From Trichopria drosophilae (taxonomy: Eukaryota > Arthropoda > Insecta > Hymenoptera > Diapriidae), in contig CM059584.1 of assembly GCA_030407085.1 (NCBI GenBank), positions 144,760,001 to 144,824,000 of the forward strand: 64,000 nt of DNA. The letters are read 5' to 3'. Position numbers and translations under genes: made by a program. A model generated the notes under the pieces. The model was given only the letters and a program-made list of their open reading frames with translations, did not search any database and was not told where the DNA came from. The first letter of the stretch is position 1; each line of letters starts with the position of its first letter. Below, piece after piece: positions 58,485-64,000 of the stretch.

Positions 58485-59165
58485 GATATATATTACCGAC
58501 AGTGCTAGCATCGTCGGTCGGTAAGTTACCAGTTGGTATACGCAGGTTACCATCAGAACATTTCGACAGTCGGTAACTATACCACAGATCGGTAAGTTAG
58601 AAATCCTTCGACTGATATTTTACTTGCAATTATAAATTTGTCTTGATAAGAATATTAATGAATAAATTTTCTTTTACGCGTATTAGAAATGTCATAAAAT
58701 TATCATCATATATCACAATTAAAAAAAAATTATTAGCATAAATATCCAAGCAAATGTCATTTCAGCATATCTTCTGGACGCTTTAACGACGTCCTATTAC
58801 TCCCGTCATTAACTTTAATGTCGATCGCCGACACTCTGTGTCGCGGATGGACTCGCATTAATTAGATAAAATTACGCGAATTTCTGAGAACGATAAGTGC
58901 GTTATCATCTTCCTTAGACGTTTTGGTCAAGCAGAAGACAGAGGGGTTCGTTCAGTTTCAAATGGAGGGGGGATCTGCAAATTTCCTGAAATGTCGACGA
59001 CGACCTTTTTATTTTATGCGAGGAAACGGCGCTTCCAGCAAATTACCATGGGGTCAAATGTCACGATGTATCATTATCAGAATCCTGTGCTCCAATGGCC
59101 ACGAGATGATAACGCACGTGCAAAACCGATTATCTTTCGCCAATTTCGTTTTTCTGCTATGAAAA
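58485..59165. promoter_or_regulatory. GC-richer block with repeated GTCGGTAA motifs
   Basis: GTCGGTAA or its inverse occurs near 58493, 58517, 58568 and 58597 within about 115 bp, with two spellings continuing as donor-like GTAAGTTA. A GC-richer segment follows to 59165, including GTCGATCGCCGACAC (58819-58833). The clustered motif suggests a transcription-factor site cluster or a small tandem repeat. Confidence 0.35.
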
Positions 59166-59199
59166 TCAAACGGAATTCATAAATTTCAGTGATTCGATG

Positions 59200-60450
59200 G
59201 AAAGTAGGTAATTCTAATAATTGATTTATTGTATATGTAGAAAAAAATCGAAAAATAGTACAATGCTCTGATTTTAAAAACGTGAGAAAAATTCATTTTT
59301 TTTTATAAAAAGTAGAGTAAACAATTTGAGTTTTCAATATGAAAATAAAGTTTGGCAATTTCTTATAATTTTTTCTAAATTTAACTCAAAATGATGACAT
59401 TTTTCAACATTTTTTTACAGAAAAATGTTATTAAAATACTTAAAAGTTACCAGGTATTTTTTGCATTTTTTAAACATACTAAATTTGTATCAAGGTTAGG
59501 CAGCATTATTTACAGATGTTTTTTAAAGGTCTTTGATATTGAAAACACTTGTTTCAAAGCTTAAAATCGATGTTGAATGTTTATGGATAACCAATATTTA
59601 TTTCACACTCGTTAAACGACATATATGTCTAATAATAATCATATAATAATAACAGATATATCTTTTTAATTCCTATTATTTTTATATATAGTGTCTTTTC
59701 TGAAGCTAAACGAATTTGTTCTTGTTAAAAGAACACAGGTTATAGTCTTATCATTCGGTTTTAACATTAAGCAGACATAAATTCCAAAATACCAATATTA
59801 GAGGTTTTTCAATGGAGGGGATCGATAACATTGAGGCAATTCAAAATACATATTTTTTTTCTTAATTAAATGTATGCGTATAACAATTTTAAACTAAAAG
59901 TGCCACATCGTGAGTATGCTAACAATTTTCTTTTCTCCAAGAAAATAAAACATCATACGATTCTGCATTTCAACGGCTAAAAAATACACCATTAGATCAT
60001 ATAAAGTAACACAGACGCATCAATTTTTGTGCTTTAAATTCCTGAGTGCTTTAAAACCCCTTGTTTCTATTATTTTATTATTTGAATATCTAAATGTGCC
60101 AGTTAAAAGTTATTTTTACCATTTTCTTTCTTATATTCTATGACTGAGAATGTTAAAGATTGTCTAGAAATTAATATCACTTTCAACCAAGTCTAGAGCA
60201 CTTTAATAAAAAATTTTACTATTTTTACTATAATTTCTGGGGCTATTCTTTATAAAAAGCTTTCTTGTCAAAGTCGATGAGAAAATTTATTGAAAAAATA
60301 ATATACATTTACAATTGTGACTAGAAATCCTGTCGAGAACATTTACGTTTTGCATATATCTCTGAATGTTTGAAACATTTTTTGAAATTTAGAAGTCTAA
60401 TTTTTGCGTGATATTCGTAATAAAAAATATTAATTCAATACATAAAATCG
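59200..60450. other. AT-rich stretch, nothing firm
   Basis: AT-rich DNA without repeat, RNA or coding support. Confidence 0.5.
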
Positions 60451-60459
60451 ATTATTATA

Positions 60460-60660
60460 AAAATGCAACGGTTACACGTAATAGCAGACTCATTGTGGAC
60501 CGTGAAGAATGCGAGTCGTGATGATCAGTGATATTTAAACCATTTCGAATCGTTAATCGATGCTCTGCTTGGGAGGTATTTTAACGTGTATAGAGGTATA
60601 ATTTATATTAATCACGGTTCATTTATTATAAAAAAGCACTCATCCCACTCATCATGTTCT
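60460..60660 (+). promoter_or_regulatory. Weak TATA promoter candidate
   Basis: A less AT-rich segment with TTATAAAAAAG near 60626, followed about 28 bp later by ATG at 60654 and a 71-codon frame of unknown product. A start this close to the TATA box would leave almost no leader, so I rate it low. Confidence 0.15.
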
Positions 60661-61435
60661 CGACTTATGGAAACGATTTTAAGAACGATTCGATAAAAAT
60701 ATATGTGCTCAGAGATACGATCATTTCGTTTCAAAATCAAGAACGCATAACATATTCGCGAAAAGTAGGTTTATGTAATGGAATTGAATTAATCGTGTTT
60801 CATGCTCAATCAATCAGTTGCTCGATCTATTTCAATATTTCGAAAAATAAAAATTCTAGATTTCAATGAAACGTCAGATAAGGTTTATTTAAATAAAATA
60901 AAGGGGAACGCAAAACAAAACCTCAAATGCAAATAACTTTTGGTAGTGGCGTTTCAAATTCACAAGTTATTTTGGCTTTAATTTAATTTTTATATGTAGC
61001 AGTTTGTGAGATCTGTCGTCTTAACAAACATTAAAGCGCTAAAAAAACGTTTATGATCAAGAGGATTTAAAAATAGTCATAACGAAAACTACTATTTTTA
61101 TAATGTTTTCAACATTGGTTTCATTATTTATTTTCCTTCCATTTCAAACTTTTTTGTATTTTTTGTAAACATTTTGAATATAATAAGAATTTTAAGATTT
61201 AATCCTGAAACTGCCGATGTACAAATTCAAAACGTGCCCCTACGTCAAACAATAAAATTTCCTAAAACATTTTAAAGATCCTCGAGTGCTCGAATGTAAT
61301 TGAAACAATGGGTTAAATCGCCAGAAAATTCCTAAAAATATTTATGATACCTGGTTCACCACCTCCATTTTTTTTGACGTTTCACTCTGATGTTTTGAAC
61401 ACACCCCTCTTAATAGAAGCATACCTGATTAATGA

Positions 61436-61648
61436 AGAAGCCTTAACACCTCGTCGGTGCCTTTGGATAACGATACGGAAGTTCAAAATTCATCAACAAT
61501 AGACGAAACTGGTTTTCTCAATGATTTGACAGATATATTTGAATCTGAGATCATTGTGAAAGCTGATTTTGTTCCAAATTCAACGGGAACTGCGGCATTT
61601 AAAGAAGATATTCAAGAAGACAATAAATATTATGTCATCACAACTTAA
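61436..61648 (+). pseudogene. Candidate coding fragment, acidic, no in-frame ATG
   Basis: An open frame of about 70 codons ends at a TAA (61646-61648). The peptide is acidic and protein-like (for example TGFLNDLTDIFESEIIVKAD; later AFKEDIQEDNKYYVITT). It has no ATG at its start; AG pairs at 61437 and 61440 could serve as acceptors. A second frame just upstream (61401-61475) is also open. It may be a 3'-terminal exon or a fragment of a decayed mobile-element protein. No family recognised. Confidence 0.3.
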
Positions 61649-61769
61649 ATATGAATATTTATATTTACAAAGGTTAGTATTAACAAAGGTTGGTATTCAT
61701 GACTATTCTTAAAATATTTAAAACTTTAAACATTGAAATAATCCAAACCTGCGAAATTTCTCATTTTTA

Positions 61770-62442
61770 TTAAGGTAGGTAGACCCCAGAATATCATATG
61801 TTGACGAAAAATATTTAATAACGTTTGGAAGAAATTAATTTTCATTATTAATAATATTGTTGAAAAGTGAAAGCATTATTCTTAATTAAAAAAAAATTGA
61901 AATGTGCAAAAATAATTTGTTAAGCCACTTTTGTTATTTTTTCAAATTTTTTCTTCTCCGCTGTTAAGAATTTTTTAAAAATGAATGGATTTTAAAGAAT
62001 GACGGCTTATTTTTTCGAGAAAAAGATTCTCTAAAACTTTACCGTAGGTATTTTGAAATTTCCGAAGCCAACGATAAATTATCTCTATTTATTTTAAAAA
62101 AGAACTGCTACTTTTAACGAATTTTGAGTAACTTTCGTGAGCAGACAAAGAATCTTAAAAAAATTATGCGGTAAAGTTGAAGAGAATCTTTTTCTCAAAA
62201 AAATAAGCCTTCATTTGTTGAAATCCGTTCATTTTTACACAATTCTTAACAGCGGAGAAGAAAAAATTTGAATCAATAACAAAAGTGGCTTAACAAATTA
62301 TTTTTGCACAATTCAATTTGTTGTCAAGAAGATTAATGCTTTCACGTTTCAACAATATTATTAATAAAAAAAATTTAACTCTTGGAAACATTATTAAATA
62401 TTTTTCGCCAACCTACGATATTCTGGGGTCTAACCACCTTAA
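61770..62442. mobile_element. MITE with 270-bp inverted arms and TTAA target duplication
   Basis: The left arm 61774-62044 and right arm 62169-62438 are reverse complements over about 270 bp. Termini are GGTAGGTAGACCCC and GGGGTCTAACCACC. TTAA stands directly outside each end (61770-61773 and 62439-62442), the target duplication typical of piggyBac-type insertion. The centre (62045-62168) has no gene. It is a non-autonomous element; the terminal bases are not those of the best-known piggyBac copies, so the family is inferred only from TTAA. Confidence 0.85.
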
Positions 62443-62449
62443 ACCTTTT

Positions 62450-63905
62450 TTATTCTAATAATCTCGCTGGATTGTTCATATATAACCAAGGATTCAGTTT
62501 TTTATTACAATACCTTTTTCAATATACATTGTAAAAGAAAGTGTCTTATTTCAAAATACCTTTGATATCTAAAACAATAAAAATGGCTTAACCCTTTAAA
62601 CGACTACAAAAATATACATTTGAAGTTATGGAGCAATTGCCGATTTAGAAACTTCCTGTGGTTGGCTAACAAAAAAATAATATACAGAATCCTCTCTTTT
62701 AGCGCAATTTAGAAGTCGCCATTTTAAAAATTTGAAAAGTGGTAGGTGAAAACATTTTGGACGCGATATTTTGCTTCAACAACTATTTAAAAAATTGACT
62801 TTTTTTTGAAACGCCATTTGTAACTTTTTTTGGAACAACTTTTGGACCAATTCTTTTGGTAAAGCAGACTTTTGCACGGAAGAAACATTGTGTGCAGATT
62901 TGTATATCATTATCCAATAAAGCGCTGTCGTTTACGTTCAAAAAATGTCTCGTTCTGAAAGGATGAAAATAAGTAATTTTCGGACAGTTTTAATTTATAC
63001 GTGTTATATGTTTATTATAGATTTTTAATCATTTCTAATAATTTCTTCCTATTGTAAAATATTTATTCCATAATAAATAGCTACACTAAGAAAAATATTT
63101 AGTACATACCAAGGAATCAGTTACCGAGTGGGGACTAGTTCTGTGGTTTTTATAGCTGCTAATATTTCAAATGACGAAAGGAATGTTGGATCTATTTAAT
63201 CAGTTTCAAGAACGATTGGGAGTGATTTACATAGATTATTTTTATGCTTAAAACGAATCTGATCATGAAATTGCTATCAGATCAAAACTCGAGTAATTCT
63301 AATAACATTTTCAATCATTAAGAGTAGATTTTTGACTATTTATCAATATTATCTGAATTGGGCAAATAACCAATAGACATTTAAAAAATGAATTATTATT
63401 CAACAAATGTATTATTCAATTATCGTTCGATCACATTAGAAACTTTTTAAAACTTATTTATTTAAGAATTTCAATTCATTAAACATATAGTGTAGGTCGG
63501 CGATATTTAATTTATTTGTACTGTTTGTGAAAACTGCAAACAGGAAGTTATAAACTCCGTTAACAAATTTACATTATAGTGGTATATAAAAATACGACAT
63601 ATAAAACAACTTAGTTCGAACATAAACTTTGAAATTCAACTTTTTGTTACATTTTTAACAAAAAGATTTCGGAGTTTATTATATAGGGAGATAATATATT
63701 GTAAACGACATTCTCGCATTAAATAATATATAAACATATATGAATTCGTTTTCAATTAAGAATTTTACAATTGCAATATAAATATAACAAAATGAAATAA
63801 ATAATAACAGCCGAATAACGTTATGATCAAAGCAAAAAAATGTTTCAGAATAAGCTTTTTTACGCAAAATCGATACAAAACTAACAACAATTAACAATGT
63901 GTACG
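62450..63905. other. AT-rich stretch, nothing firm
   Basis: AT-rich DNA downstream (in U6 sense) of the U6 gene. The 77-codon minus-strand frame at 63679-63912 is hydrophobic and compositional; I do not consider it a gene. Confidence 0.5.
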
Positions 63906-63913
63906 ATTGCAAA

Positions 63914-63962
63914 AAAATGTGGAACGCTTCACGATTTTGCGTGTCATCCTTGCGCAGGGGCC

Positions 63963-64000
<38 letters not shown>
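63914..64000 (-). ncRNA. U6: U6 spliceosomal snRNA (5' end outside window)
   Basis: The reverse complement reads ATATACTAAAATTGGAACG, then ATACAGAGAAGATTAGCATG, then GCCCCTGCGCAAGGATGACA, then CGCAAAATCGTGAAGCGTTC, then CACATTTTTTT. This is the highly conserved U6 RNA from about nucleotide 20 to the end. The ACAGAGA box that contacts the 5' splice site lies at 63979-63973, and the AGC of the catalytic triad follows within GATTAGCATG. A run of seven T (63917-63911) is the pol III terminator. The first ~20 nt, with the 5' stem-loop, lie beyond the right edge, as would the promoter (PSE and TATA). I see no mismatch to the conserved core, so it is probably a functional copy, although pseudogenes are common for U6. 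Confidence 0.97.

Noticed and set aside
1..64000. CRISPR array, operons or bacterial ribosome-binding sites
   Set aside because: The sequence is eukaryotic in character (U6 snRNA, GT-AG splice signals, TTAGG runs); no regular repeat-spacer array exists.

Overview
The window reads as animal, most likely insect, intergenic or intronic DNA. It is very AT-rich, has no long open reading frame, and carries short (TTAGG)n-type fragments near 6.4, 10.9 and 53.6 kb. It also holds many CpG-containing GC-rich islands, several foldback/MITE-like elements and many old dispersed repeats. The repeat style and the CCGCTAGATGGC-type motifs would suit a hymenopteran, but that is inference. The only conserved gene I recognise with near certainty is a U6 snRNA on the minus strand, cut by the right edge (63.91-64.0 kb). 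No complete protein-coding gene can be supported; all coding or exon calls below are candidates.

The standout feature is a complete hammerhead ribozyme motif on the plus strand at 10178-10245. The core (CTGATGA, GAAA, a GTC cleavage site) is intact and all three helices close perfectly. The two hairpin loops are also complementary to each other over 11 consecutive base pairs. It lies between two copies of an exact 25-bp direct repeat 512 bp apart.

Layout. 0.4-2.5 kb: degenerate ~140-bp tandem repeat. 2.6-3.1 kb: GC-rich island with a CRE. 3.4-7.7 kb: copies and diverged arrays of an interspersed repeat with the core AAAATGGCGGATCCAATATGG. They are interrupted by a 1.2-kb foldback element (4137-5311) and a second GC-rich island (5.64-6.08 kb). 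9.0-9.5 kb: island. 9.9-10.95 kb: ribozyme, 30-bp repeat cluster and telomere-like repeat. 13.1-13.5 kb: possible small two-exon gene on the minus strand. 14.6-16.1 kb: a 19-20-bp minisatellite and ~150-bp repeats carrying the same motif inverted. 16.2-16.9 kb: island with paired CREs. 18.4-18.8, 40.9-41.1 and 44.2 kb: clusters of CACTC...GAGTG hairpins. 19.75-20.03 kb: GC-rich inverted repeat. 20.16-20.88 kb: the best promoter-like island, with ETS sites and a TATA box. 21.5-22.0, 31.6-31.9 and 48.2-48.6 kb: more GGATCC repeat copies. 30.95-31.14, 45.13 and 51.92 kb: further CRE/TATA promoter candidates. 47.84-48.04 kb: tRNA-like SINE candidate. 61.77-62.44 kb: MITE with TTAA target duplications. 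Two short exon-like segments with strong splice signals lie at 26367-26405 and 44088-44119 (+).

The islands probably mark promoters, alternative first exons or enhancers of a gene or genes whose coding exons are mainly outside the window. Possible CTCF-type sites are scattered between them. Long stretches, for example 23-25.9, 26.4-28.6, 37.1-40.8, 54-58.4 and 59.2-60.4 kb, are plain AT-rich DNA in which I see nothing firm.
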